Assembly (NCBI GenBank): GCA_013822735.1
Contig: PNKZ01000002.1
Coordinates: forward strand, 310,001 to 374,000
From: Pirellula sp.
GTDB lineage: Bacteria; Planctomycetota; Planctomycetia; Pirellulales; PNKZ01
Direction of reading: 5' to 3'
DNA: 64,000 bases
The notes below the pieces were generated by a model, which worked only from the letters and a program-made list of their open reading frames with translations, had not been told where the DNA came from and did no database searches. How positions within the stretch are numbered: position 1 is the stretch's first letter; every line of letters starts with the position of its first letter. Positions 44,498-53,641 of the stretch are shown piece after piece. A program made the translations under genes and the position numbers.

Positions 44498-46722
44498 GGC
44501 TTCGACTTCGGTAATGAAAAAGTAAACTCGGCACCGCAATCGACGGCCCCTTGGGCCCATGCGCGACCGCCATGCCGCGCCATGATTCGTTGTACGTTTG
44601 CGAGGCCGATGCCTGTTCCTTCAAAGTCCTCCATCCGATGCATACGTTGGAACACGCCGAAAAGTTTGTCGGCATACGCCATATCAAAACCGACACCGTT
44701 GTCGCGCACCGAAACCATGTACTCGTGCGGAGTTTCTTGGGCCCGCACGGTGATGACGGCGTCGCTGCGCGTTCGGGTGAATTTCACCGCATTGGAAAGC
44801 AAATTGTGTGCCACCGACTGAAGCATCGAAGGATCGGCTTCTACCGTGGGTAAATCGCCGATATTCCAGGTTATCCGTCGACCGCGCGCGTCGAGCATCG
44901 CGTCGGTCTGCGCGATCCGAAATACCTCGTTCAAATTGACCGGCCGCTTTGCCAGTTTGGTCCGACCCATGCGCGAGTACGCGAGCAGGTTGTCGACTAA
45001 CTGGCCGGCAGTTTCGGCCGAGTCGGCAATGATCTGCAAGTGCCGTCGATCGTCGTCTGTAAGTCGCTCCGCAGCGCGCTCGCGGAGGAGCTCGCTATAT
45101 CCGACGATGTGCCGAAACGGTGCGCGCAGGTCATGCGACACCGAATAACTGAACGCCTCTAGTTCTTTGTTGCTTCGTTGCAACTCGGCGGAAAGGTCGG
45201 CGTTCTCTTCGGCCGTTCGCAACACGATGCCGATGATCGAATTACGGAGATCGGCGAGCGCTTCCCGTTCGGCGGAGGTAAAGCGTGCCGAATGTCCGCG
45301 CACGGTCTCTTTCCAAACTTCGAACGATTTGCGCGGGTGCAAACGCTCTTGCCCCGGCACGCGCGGCGGCTTGCGCGGGTCGCCCGCCCAGTGCACGGTC
45401 GTCGTCTTTTCATCGCGGAACCATAGCACGAAACTGGGATGCAGCTTCGATATGGAAATCGCGGCCATTCCCGCCGGGCACTGCGGAATGTCGCGCGTGA
45501 ACGGGAGTTCCGTGGTCAAACAATCCGTCGTCACGACGTCCGAGTTCCCATGTTTTGCCAGGTGTTCGGCGATGCGAATGAGTTGATGTTCGTCGGGGGT
45601 TCGCCCGACGGTCAACGTCTTCTGATCGACAACGACGGCCGCTCCGCTCGCGTCGGCGAATTCCAGCAGTGCCTGTTTGTTCTCCACCAGACCGGCCGAG
45701 TAGTCGGTTCCGTGGCCCGCCATGGAAGTCAACAATTGCGACTCAAGCGATCTCAACTTGACGCGGCGCTCCGCCTCCGCGGCCCGTTCGTGCGTTTCGA
45801 TTTGCAATGACAGGATCTGCGCGACGAAGTCGCAGGCCGCGCGCACCGCGAACGGCACAAAGCGCGGCTCGGTATGATGGCAGGCAATCAATCCCCAAAG
45901 TCGACCGCGATTCACCACGGAAATCGACATCGATGCCGCCGTCCCCATGTTGCGCATGTATTCCAAATGAACGGGGGACACGCTGCGCAACACCGCGTAG
46001 GTGAGGTCCAGAGGACCTTCGTCATTCGCGTTCGGCGAAGGAACGATGGGTACCGGAATGTAGTTCGCATCCAGGATCAATCGCACGCGGTTGAGTCGAT
46101 ACAACTCCCTAGCCTGAGCAGGAATGTCGTCGGCCGGAAATCGCAATCCCAGGTACCCGGGCAGAAGGTCGTTCCCCGATTCGGCGATGGTCGTGCCGTG
46201 CTGATCTTCGTCGAATTGGTAGAGCAGCACTCGATCGAATCCGGTCAGTTTGCGAATCTTTCGAACAGCCGCGTCTTGCGCGACCGACGCGTCGTCGGAT
46301 GCCTGCAAAGCCGCCAAAAATTCCGTCGACTCCGCGTGGAGTTGCTCCAGTCGGAAATCCGAGGTCGCCGCGGTGCGCTCAAATTCCAAGATGAGTTTGC
46401 CCGCATGTCGATGCGCAAGGGCGAGATATTCGCCGCCGCCCGTGGGACCGACGATTCCCAATTGTTGCGGGCTATTGCCGATCGAGGCTTGCGACAGGAG
46501 CGCTCGCCACGAAACCCCGTTCACGGGGGGCAAAAAGTCGTCGATGGAGCGATCATACGGCGACGGCACTTCAAGGATGGCGGCGGCATTCGCACTCGCC
46601 AGCGTCACCCGAAAGTCGGGTTCGCTTAATACGAGCAGAAATCCGTGTGGTTGGATGCTGCCGGGAATGCGAATCGGTTCATGTTCGCATCCGGTCGTAT
46701 CGACCGTCTGAGGAAACTCCAT
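44494..46722 (-). CDS. bphP: Bacteriophytochrome histidine kinase
   Basis: A 742-residue red/far-red light sensor. Cys12 in the N-terminal extension (TGCEHEPIRIPGSIQPHG) is the biliverdin-attachment residue of BphPs. PAS2 spans about residues 20-120 and GAF about 140-310, with FDEDQHG and the chromophore-contact DIP motif at residues 199-201 (FPADDIPAQARELYRLNR) and the His pair in LIACHHTEPRF. PHY spans about 320-500, with the tongue carrying WAGDP and PRKSF (PRxSF). HisKA (EAFSYSVSHDLRAPF) and the ATPase domain (DNGVGFDMAYADKLF, GTGIGLANVQRI) complete a Cph1-like architecture. First gene of a block including its regulator and heme oxygenase. Confidence 0.97.
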   Translation of the reverse strand: MEFPQTVDTTGCEHEPIRIPGSIQPHGFLLVLSEPDFRVTLASANAAAILEVPSPYDRSIDDFLPPVNGVSWRALLSQASIGNSPQQLGIVGPTGGGEYLALAHRHAGKLILEFERTAATSDFRLEQLHAESTEFLAALQASDDASVAQDAAVRKIRKLTGFDRVLLYQFDEDQHGTTIAESGNDLLPGYLGLRFPADDIPAQARELYRLNRVRLILDANYIPVPIVPSPNANDEGPLDLTYAVLRSVSPVHLEYMRNMGTAASMSISVVNRGRLWGLIACHHTEPRFVPFAVRAACDFVAQILSLQIETHERAAEAERRVKLRSLESQLLTSMAGHGTDYSAGLVENKQALLEFADASGAAVVVDQKTLTVGRTPDEHQLIRIAEHLAKHGNSDVVTTDCLTTELPFTRDIPQCPAGMAAISISKLHPSFVLWFRDEKTTTVHWAGDPRKPPRVPGQERLHPRKSFEVWKETVRGHSARFTSAEREALADLRNSIIGIVLRTAEENADLSAELQRSNKELEAFSYSVSHDLRAPFRHIVGYSELLRERAAERLTDDDRRHLQIIADSAETAGQLVDNLLAYSRMGRTKLAKRPVNLNEVFRIAQTDAMLDARGRRITWNIGDLPTVEADPSMLQSVAHNLLSNAVKFTRTRSDAVITVRAQETPHEYMVSVRDNGVGFDMAYADKLFGVFQRMHRMEDFEGTGIGLANVQRIMARHGGRAWAQGAVDCGAEFTFSLPKSKP

Positions 46723-46906
46723 ATCCCGCGCCTAACCTCGAAACGAATCGCTTTTTTCTACGATGCGCGCCACCGCTCATCGCTCTTGGGAGAACCTTCG
46801 AATTCGCTTGACATGCGTGGGCATTCTATCGGACGATCACGGTATGCGGCGGTGGTTGAAATCTGACCATCGCCTCGCGAATTGGCTATTTTTGGGTCAT
46901 TGCAGC

Positions 46907-48469
46907 ATGCTTAGTGATAACGTCGGATCCTCGCGTCGCGATGTCTTGAAAGGGGCGCTGGCGGCATCCGTGGGGGCCATGGTATTGCCGGCAGATGGGC
47001 ACTCCGCGGCGCAAGGTAAGCCGAAAGCTGCGAGCGGCGAAGTCGATTGCCCGATCGTCGTCGAGAACGCACTTTCCGGTGCGCGCGATTGGCAACTGAC
47101 GCGCGTGCGACTCGACAAGAGCGGCGGCTATCGCTCGCCGGCGATCGAAGGATTTTGCTCGCACCAAAGTATCGAAGTCGGCGAGACGCTGCGGATCTTC
47201 GTAAGCACCGAGCCGGCGGCGCCGTTTCAGATCGAGATCTTCCGCATGGGCTACTACGGCGGTGCCGGGGCCCGACTGATGAAGACGATCGGGCCGTTGG
47301 AAGGTAGAGCGCAGCCGGTGCCCCCGATGGGCCCGAACCGCGTACATGAGTGCGCGTGGAAGCCGTCCGTTTCATGGGAGATTCCGCCAGATTGGCGAAG
47401 CGGCGTCTATCTCGGCCGACTGTCGACGCTTACCGGGCACGACGGTTCCGGATATTGGCAAAGCTACGTGATCTTTATCGTTCGCGATCGCCGTCGGGCC
47501 GACGTGCTGTTTCAGTGCTCCGACAATACTTGGCAGGCCTACAATCGCTGGCCCAACGACTTCTCGCTCTATACGCATCCCGAAGGTGCGCATCACCCGG
47601 GCGTCGCGGTCTCGTTCGATCGTCCTTATGCCCGGTATCCGCAAATCGTCGAAGCGCCGCAATCGGTCGGCTCGGGCGAGTTTCTCTTGTGGGAATATCC
47701 GCTCTGCTATTGGCTTGAGCAGCAAGGGTACGACGTCACGTATTGCTCGAACCTGGATATGGTCGATTCGCAGCAACCGCTGCGCAGCAAGGTCGTGTTG
47801 AGCGTCGGTCACGACGAATATTGGGACCTGCGACAATACGAGACTTTGCAAAATGCCGTCCAGCAAGGGGTGAGCATTCTGTTTCTCTCGGCGAACACGG
47901 CTTACATGGTGTCGCCGTTTACGCCAAGTGCGGCGGGCGCGGCCGATCGCATCATCACGCGCACCGCGAGCTTCGGCCCAATGTCGGACGAGGAGACGAA
48001 GGCCTACGGCCACATGATGGGCCCGTTCCCGTCGGCGGGGCCAGATGAAGCGCTCCTCATCGGCGCACGAACGACGGTCCCCTTTAACGGGTGCGGCGAT
48101 TGGATTTGCACGCGACCGGAACATTGGATGTTTGCAGGGACCGGCATGCGACGCGGCGACGCGGTGCCTGGCTTGGTGGGTTGGGAGTTTCATGGCGATC
48201 CGGCAAACATTCCGGGCCTGGAGGTTGTCGGGGAAGGAACGGTGCTTTCCGGCGGCGTCAAGCCGGGGCATTGGACGTCGACGATCTATCCCGGCCCTAA
48301 GCAGAATTTCGTCTTCAACGCTTCGACGATTTGGTGGGCCCAAGGTCTCGCCGCACCGCCGGGACATATGCTACCTTGGTCTCATTGGTCACGGCCGCAC
48401 GGACCCGACGATCGGGTGCAACGCATGACGCACAATCTATTGCGGCGCGCGCTCGGCCGTGAGGCGTGA
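46907..48469 (+). CDS. Tat-exported N,N-dimethylformamidase large-subunit-like protein
   Basis: A 520-residue protein with a twin-arginine signal (SSRRDVLKGALAASVGAMVLP, near residues 7-30). The mature chain contains the dimethylformamidase beta-subunit-like pattern: VGETLRIFVSTEPAAPFQIEIFRMGYYGGAGARLM, PVSWEIPPDWRSGVYLGRL-type strand, VLFQCSDNTWQAYNRWPN, LEQQGYDVTYCSNLDM, VVLSVGHDEYWDLRQYE. The single subunit without a small subunit is like many environmental homologues, whose substrates are unknown. The ATG at 46907 places the Tat motif correctly; earlier in-frame codons give a longer N terminus of different composition. Divergent from bphP. Confidence 0.7.
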   Translation: MLSDNVGSSRRDVLKGALAASVGAMVLPADGHSAAQGKPKAASGEVDCPIVVENALSGARDWQLTRVRLDKSGGYRSPAIEGFCSHQSIEVGETLRIFVSTEPAAPFQIEIFRMGYYGGAGARLMKTIGPLEGRAQPVPPMGPNRVHECAWKPSVSWEIPPDWRSGVYLGRLSTLTGHDGSGYWQSYVIFIVRDRRRADVLFQCSDNTWQAYNRWPNDFSLYTHPEGAHHPGVAVSFDRPYARYPQIVEAPQSVGSGEFLLWEYPLCYWLEQQGYDVTYCSNLDMVDSQQPLRSKVVLSVGHDEYWDLRQYETLQNAVQQGVSILFLSANTAYMVSPFTPSAAGAADRIITRTASFGPMSDEETKAYGHMMGPFPSAGPDEALLIGARTTVPFNGCGDWICTRPEHWMFAGTGMRRGDAVPGLVGWEFHGDPANIPGLEVVGEGTVLSGGVKPGHWTSTIYPGPKQNFVFNASTIWWAQGLAAPPGHMLPWSHWSRPHGPDDRVQRMTHNLLRRALGREA

Positions 48470-48517
48470 GCAGGTAAGCTCCGTCGCGTCGGGCAATCGA
48501 GAAGCAAGGCCGCACTC

Positions 48518-50659
48518 GTGGTCGTGGAACCTGAACCGTCGTCGGAATCCGTCGTCGATGACGACGTCGATATGGCCGACGCCGCTTCACGAGTGGTGAT
48601 GTCGCCGGCACCGCCTCCGAATCCTCGTCGCGGACAGTTTCTCTTCGGACTGCTGCTCGCCGCAATCTGCTTCTTTGTCTACCGCGGCACGTTTGCGTTC
48701 GACCTCCTGACGTGGGACGACAACCAACACGTCACCGAGAACGAATACTTCCAGAAGCTCACTTGGCGAAGTTGGGCTCATTTCTGGGCTTACTCGTACA
48801 TCTTTCTTTACATCCCCGTCAGCTACAACTTCTTCGCATGCGAAGTGTGGATCGCCCAATGGTTCCCGACCGGTGATCCGGCACACCCGATGAACCCGGC
48901 GGTGTTCCATATCGGTAACGTGCTCGTGCATCTCGGGTGCACGCTCGCGGCCTATCGCCTGATGGTCCGGCTCACGTGCAATGCCTGGGCGGCGTTTTTC
49001 GGTGCACTCTTGTTCTGCGTTCATCCGCTACAGGTCGAAAGCGTCGCCTGGGTCGGTGAAACTCGCGGTACGCTCAGTACGCTCTTTTCGTTCCTGGCCG
49101 CGGGGCTCTATTTGCGTTATGTCGGACTGAACCCGACGGCAGGCATGTTTGCCGACGCGGCGTACGAACCCCTTCAGCGCCGTAGCCGCGACTATTGGCT
49201 GGGGCTGCTCTGTTTTGGTTTGGCCCTACTTTCGAAGCCGTCGGCCGCGTCATTGCCGCTGATCCTGCTTGTGATCGACGTCATTCTGCTGCGCCGATCG
49301 TTGCTCAGAGCGATCTATCATTTGATCCCATGGTTCGTCGCTGCGGCCGTTATCACGCTGATGACCAAGTACTACCAAAAAGACTCGTACATGTTCGGCC
49401 CCGCGGTCGCTCCGCTGATTGATCGACCGTTCATTGCCGGAGACGCCTACGCGTTTTACTTGCAGAAGCTCGTCTGGCCGCTGGAAATGGCGTTCGACTA
49501 CGGCCGCACGCCGCATCTGGTGCGGGAATTGCCGGGCTTTTGGCGTGCATGGTTGTTGCCGTCCGTCACGGCGTTAATCTTCTCGATGTGCCCGCGGCGA
49601 CGAGTCTGGCTCGGCTGCTATGCGATCTTCATCGCGGCAATTCTGCCGGTCAGCGGCATCGTGCCGTTTCTTTATCAATCGATCTCGACGACCGCCGATC
49701 GCTATATGTACGTGCCGATGTTCGGCTTCGGCCTTATGGCAGCCGCGTGGCTCGCGACGCGCCGTTCGTCCCTCGCTCCGGCCATCGTCGCAGCCGTGGT
49801 ACTCGGATTACTCGCCCATCGCACGGTCGATCAGTGCCGTTATTGGCGCGACGATTGGGTCGTCTTTCGACACGGCATCGAAGTGAACCCTCTGAGTTAC
49901 ATGGCCCATTTGAATCTCGGCGGGCGCTACCGCAAGGAGAAGCAATACGAACCGGCATTGCGAAACTTCGCGCGTGTGTTGGAGATTCGTCCCGACTACT
50001 TCTGGGCCGACTACGATCGCGGCACTTGTTTCATGGCTCTGCATCGTTACGACGATGCGATCAAGGAGTACAAATCCGCTTTCGATAAGTATCCGTCGGC
50101 CTTTGAGGTGCATGTCGGATTGGCCGATGCCTACAAAGTGAAGGAGCGATTCGACGAAGCGGAGCGTTGGTACCGAAAGGCCGTGAAGACCGCGCCCGAC
50201 AATGTTGTTCCGCACCTCGGATTGGGCGAGTTCCTCATGATGCGCGGTCGAATTGAGGAAGCAAACAAGGAGTTCGACGTCGCCGCCGAACTCGCTCCCG
50301 AATCGCCCGACGTTCCGCGCCGCCGCGGGCGAGCGCTCGTCGAAGCGAACCGCCCTGCGGAAGCGGCGCCTTATCTCGAAGCGTGGGTGGCCGCCGCGCC
50401 CGATTCGGCGGGGGCTCACAATGAGTTGGCGAGTTGCTATTACTTGCTCAGCAAGTTTGCGTTAGCGGTCGAACAAGGCGCCGTGGCCGTGCGGCTCGAT
50501 CCCAAGCTCTTCGAAGCGCAATACAACTACGGGCTCGCGCTCGCCGCCGTCGGAAAAACGGCGGAAGCGCGCACGCAATTCGAACAGGCGCTCGCGTTGA
50601 TTCCCCCCGGCACGAAAACCGCGGCGGAAGTGCGCGAGTCGCTCGATTCGCTACGTTAG
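48518..50659 (+). CDS. TMTC-like GT-C membrane glycosyltransferase with TPR tail
   Basis: A 713-residue protein. About 10 membrane helices in residues 40-440 include GT-C hallmarks near the first loop (LTWDDNQHVTENEYF, the DD motif) and FCVHPLQVESVAWVGETRGTLS, which resembles the HPxxxExVAW motif of TMTC O-mannosyltransferases. The C-terminal 270 residues are tetratricopeptide repeats (NLGGRYRKEKQYEPALRNFARVLEIRPDY and similar) facing the periplasm. The start is a GTG at 48518; a GTG six bases later or an ATG at 48572 is also possible. Likely role: lipid-linked glycosylation of envelope proteins. The stop overlaps that of the convergent isomerase gene. Confidence 0.75.
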   Translation: MVVEPEPSSESVVDDDVDMADAASRVVMSPAPPPNPRRGQFLFGLLLAAICFFVYRGTFAFDLLTWDDNQHVTENEYFQKLTWRSWAHFWAYSYIFLYIPVSYNFFACEVWIAQWFPTGDPAHPMNPAVFHIGNVLVHLGCTLAAYRLMVRLTCNAWAAFFGALLFCVHPLQVESVAWVGETRGTLSTLFSFLAAGLYLRYVGLNPTAGMFADAAYEPLQRRSRDYWLGLLCFGLALLSKPSAASLPLILLVIDVILLRRSLLRAIYHLIPWFVAAAVITLMTKYYQKDSYMFGPAVAPLIDRPFIAGDAYAFYLQKLVWPLEMAFDYGRTPHLVRELPGFWRAWLLPSVTALIFSMCPRRRVWLGCYAIFIAAILPVSGIVPFLYQSISTTADRYMYVPMFGFGLMAAAWLATRRSSLAPAIVAAVVLGLLAHRTVDQCRYWRDDWVVFRHGIEVNPLSYMAHLNLGGRYRKEKQYEPALRNFARVLEIRPDYFWADYDRGTCFMALHRYDDAIKEYKSAFDKYPSAFEVHVGLADAYKVKERFDEAERWYRKAVKTAPDNVVPHLGLGEFLMMRGRIEEANKEFDVAAELAPESPDVPRRRGRALVEANRPAEAAPYLEAWVAAAPDSAGAHNELASCYYLLSKFALAVEQGAVAVRLDPKLFEAQYNYGLALAAVGKTAEARTQFEQALALIPPGTKTAAEVRESLDSLR

Positions 50660-51825
50660 GCCTTCAGCTGTTCGTCGTGCCGCATCATGCTTGGCGGTTG
50701 ATCCGCGCGGTGAACGTTTGCCAGCGCCGCACGGGCTCCGGCATGTTGCTCCACGTCGTTATCTTCCCATTCGATCGACACCGCGCCGCTGAAGCCGGCC
50801 CGATTGAGTTCGACGAACAGCTCTTCGACCGGCGTGGCGTCTCGCGCGGTGCCGGCCGTCACGAAGTTCCAGCCGTTGTGTTTATCGCCCATCGGCTTGT
50901 GGCCGCCGAGTCTGCCGTTCTTCGTATAGCTCTTGCTCACTTGCACACCCTTAATGTGGGCGCAATGGATGCGGTCGCCGTAGGCGCGAATGAAGTCGAC
51001 GCCCGACACCCCTTGCCATTCCATGTGCGAGCAATCGAAGTTGAATCCGGTCGCCTTTTGGAAGCCGGCCTTGTCGCAAGCCGCCAGGTATTCGCCGGCA
51101 CTGGTGATGTCGCCCATCGCGCGTTCGCTCGGGTGGCATTCCAAGTCGTAGGTCGTGCCGTACTTCAAGCAGGCTTGAAACACCGGCGAGAAGCGCTCGA
51201 GCAACAGCTCCAGGCTCACTTGGAAGACGTCGGGAATATCGTAACCGCCGAGCGACTTCGGCAACGGCGGGAAGAGGAACCAATGGCTCCAGCAATGCGC
51301 CGGCGAACCGACGAAGCCCGAGACCGGCACGGTCCGGTCTTGCAGCTTGCCGACGAAGTGTGCGAGGCGCACCGTATTCACGAGCGCCGTTTGCGCTTGT
51401 TTGTGAGCAATCGCGGCGACGTCTCCCGGCACATAGAACGGATCGGTGCGCGGCGGCGTGTTTCCCTTGCCGCGCCAGGCCTTGTAGGCTTCGACGCTCT
51501 CGCCGCCGATGAATTGCAACGTCTTCGCACTCGGCTCGTCGCCGAGCACCTGGCCTTGCAAGTGTGCGGCCAGCGAGAAGATTTCAAGCCCCCGGCTCTT
51601 GGCCTTCGCCACGCGCTCCTTGGCGTAGGCTTCCGCTCCGGCATCGTCGCCGCAGCGCGCGAGGTCAAGTTCCCAAGAGGCTTCTTCCCAGCCGTCGAAG
51701 CCGGTCTTCGCAATCCAGTCGAGCCATTGATCTTCCGGCACGTTGCCGAACTGGCCCCGCACGAGACCGATCTGATGATGCGAGTGCTTTCCCGAACGAT
51801 GCGACTTGGTTTGCTGGTAGCCCAT
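50656..51825 (-). CDS. TIM-barrel sugar phosphate isomerase/epimerase family protein
   Basis: A 389-residue AP-endonuclease-2-type barrel. Metal-site motifs appear as YDLECHPSE (Glu, His), GFNFDCSHMEWQG (Asp, His) and HCAHIKG (His), followed by VSIEWEDND (Glu). The length exceeds the usual 280 because of long loops (residues 120-200, with SPAHCWSHWFLFPPLPKS). In Planctomycetes these often accompany Gfo/Idh dehydrogenases, but here none is adjacent. Substrate unknown. Its stop overlaps that of the convergent TMTC-like gene by four bases (TAG and TAA share TA). Confidence 0.8.
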   Translation of the reverse strand: MGYQQTKSHRSGKHSHHQIGLVRGQFGNVPEDQWLDWIAKTGFDGWEEASWELDLARCGDDAGAEAYAKERVAKAKSRGLEIFSLAAHLQGQVLGDEPSAKTLQFIGGESVEAYKAWRGKGNTPPRTDPFYVPGDVAAIAHKQAQTALVNTVRLAHFVGKLQDRTVPVSGFVGSPAHCWSHWFLFPPLPKSLGGYDIPDVFQVSLELLLERFSPVFQACLKYGTTYDLECHPSERAMGDITSAGEYLAACDKAGFQKATGFNFDCSHMEWQGVSGVDFIRAYGDRIHCAHIKGVQVSKSYTKNGRLGGHKPMGDKHNGWNFVTAGTARDATPVEELFVELNRAGFSGAVSIEWEDNDVEQHAGARAALANVHRADQPPSMMRHDEQLKA

Positions 51826-51880
51826 GGTGATCTCAAAAGTGGCGTAGGATGGCGACGAAATCCCGAACTTGGACCGGCGA

Positions 51881-52900
51881 TTATAGCATCGGCTCGCGGC
51901 GAAAAAACCGTGTCACTTCCGCGAGTCCGTGAAACAAATAGAGCGCGGCGGTGTAGTGCCCGGCGTCGTACCAAACGATCGGCGGTTTCCCTGCTTTTTC
52001 CCAGAGGCTCGTGGTGCATGCCGGGGGAATCACCTCGTCGTGAGCGGCGTTGATCATTAGTAGCCGCCGCGAGCGGAGCCGCTCGCCGTGCGTGGCCGGA
52101 TCGACGGGGCTGAGCACCGCGAAGAATTCCTCCTTCGTGCCGCCCGACGCCAGCCACCGATCGCGGGCTTCGCGCAACTCGGAACTTTCCCAACTCACGC
52201 GGCCGAGGTCGCCGCCGGCGAGCATCAGGCAGACGTTGCGAAACCGGGGCTCCTGCTCGGCGGCCAGCGCCGCGGTAATGCCGCCGAGGCTGATGCCGAA
52301 GATACCGATTTGCTCCGGATCGACTTCGGCGCGCGAGGCGAGCCAGGCGCCGGCGCGACGGATGTCGAGCACCGCCTGACGCAAGCCGACTACCGAATCA
52401 CGCGGGTCGACGTCAATCATCCGCTTATGCACTTCGATCGGCTGACGCGGCCCGTAGTACGGCATTTTCACAAACAGCGCCGGAGTGCCGCTCGCGGCAA
52501 GGTACCGCGAGAACAAGCGGGCCAGCGGAAAATCGCCCCCCATAATATGCAACACGACGACCGCCGGACGGCGACCGGCTCCGCGCGGGCGGAAGTATTC
52601 GCAATGCACCGTGTTGTTGCAGGCGAACTCCGTTTCGACCGGCGAGGGAAACGTCACTTCGGAAACTGTGATGGCGCGGCTCGCGTCGGCGACGAACGAT
52701 TGAATGTAGGGAAACCTATGCGCTTCCAGCCGAAACATCTCGGGCACGTTCGCTTGGTCTTCCAGCGGCTGGAATTCCACGGTCGACGTTTGCGGCGGCG
52801 GCAATTCGACCGCGAGGGCCAAATGCGCCGATGCGAACACAAGCCCAACGACGACGACGCACGCCGAGATAAATGCGCGTGAGCTGCGCGGTTCGCGCAT
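51881..52900 (-). CDS. Secreted alpha/beta hydrolase
   Basis: A 339-residue protein with a signal peptide (RAFISACVVVVGLVFASAHLAL, about residues 8-29, ending near ALAVELP). The hydrolase core has VVVLHIMGGDFPLARLFSRYLA (oxyanion region), the nucleophile elbow GIFGISLGGITAAL with Ser in GxSxG near residue 196, an Asp in MINAAHDEVIPPA and a His in YDAGHYTA, completing the triad. It may be an acyl- or dienelactone-type esterase, but the substrate is not known. The ATG at 52900 is chosen; a frame extends 164 codons upstream but has no signal or similarity there. Confidence 0.8.
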   Translation of the reverse strand: MREPRSSRAFISACVVVVGLVFASAHLALAVELPPPQTSTVEFQPLEDQANVPEMFRLEAHRFPYIQSFVADASRAITVSEVTFPSPVETEFACNNTVHCEYFRPRGAGRRPAVVVLHIMGGDFPLARLFSRYLAASGTPALFVKMPYYGPRQPIEVHKRMIDVDPRDSVVGLRQAVLDIRRAGAWLASRAEVDPEQIGIFGISLGGITAALAAEQEPRFRNVCLMLAGGDLGRVSWESSELREARDRWLASGGTKEEFFAVLSPVDPATHGERLRSRRLLMINAAHDEVIPPACTTSLWEKAGKPPIVWYDAGHYTAALYLFHGLAEVTRFFRREPML

Positions 52901-53062
52901 TTTGCACACATTTTGATGCGCGGAACCGACATTTTCGTGCGCGGTGCGTCCGCTCGCATTTCGGGGCGAGTGCGCAACTGCGGCCGTGCTGCGCACGTGA
53001 CGAACGACGGCGACGAGCGAGCCGCGCCGTGGACGGCAAATACCACCGCGGCCGGTTCGAAA

Positions 53063-53212
53063 AATCGACGTAAGTACTCGAGGCGCGCCTGCCGCGGTGC
53101 GCACTACGCTCGATGGGTAGTGCGCGGCCTTGTTGGTAAGCGCTACGACGCGCACTGCGGGGGTCGAGAAGTGCGCATGTGCGCGAATTAGTGCGCAGGA
53201 CTTACGTCGATT
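53063..53212. repeat. 150-bp element with 13-bp perfect terminal inverted repeats
   Basis: AATCGACGTAAGT (53063-53075) and its exact reverse complement ACTTACGTCGATT (53200-53212) bound a non-coding interior with many GTGCGCA/TGCGCAC words, forming alternating hairpins. The ends are shared with 22869-23002. No coding sequence is inside, so any movement would need an enzyme supplied elsewhere. Confidence 0.8.
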
Positions 53213-53486
53213 GGGAGTCATGGCCGGGCAATCCCTCCGTCGTGCCGCGCGGCAAACCGTCTTGCTGCGCGATGCCGATACGAAAAACCAAGCGATTATC
53301 CCCGACCTGCCGGCCCAAAATCCAGGCGACTTTTGGCCGGCCGTGATTTTGTCAGAGTGCGCGCTAAGACGCAGAGACGCGAAGAATCGCAAACGAAGAA
53401 AGGGAGATGAGGGGGATGAGAAGGGGATATTGGAGATAAGAAGACAGGCGCGCCGGGAGCGTGAGCGGCCGGAGTCTCATGTAGGG

Positions 53487-53503
53487 GGCACACTCCATGT
53501 GCC
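53487..53503. repeat. CTCCRT-centred hairpin, solo copy
   Basis: GGCACA-CTCCA-TGTGCC, preceded by GTAG at 53481-53484. The centre and preceding GTAG match the hairpins at 22758, 25141 and 57408, but the stem sequence differs. Confidence 0.6.
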
Positions 53504-53559
53504 GTCGCCCGTGGCGGCTCGTCGGCTTCCGCTACCGGCATCCGCGCCACAAGAGCGTA

Positions 53560-53634
53560 GGCGAGCGTCGAGCCGTAAGGCCGACGTGCGGCTGTCATCT
53601 CCGGACACGTCGGCCTTACGGCTCGACGCTCGCC
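53560..53634. repeat. 29-bp perfect inverted repeat with 17-base loop
   Basis: GGCGAGCGTCGAGCC...GACGTG at 53560-53588 is matched exactly by its reverse complement at 53606-53634. A single arm with two mismatches occurs at 57435-57463. It lies in a gene-free region. Confidence 0.85.
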
Positions 53635-53641
53635 ATTAGAA

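Noticed and set aside
53130-53639. A 169-codon frame in the repeat region
   Set aside because: It reads across the terminal repeat and the 29-bp inverted repeat, has no ribosome binding site and no domain; composition is Arg-rich.
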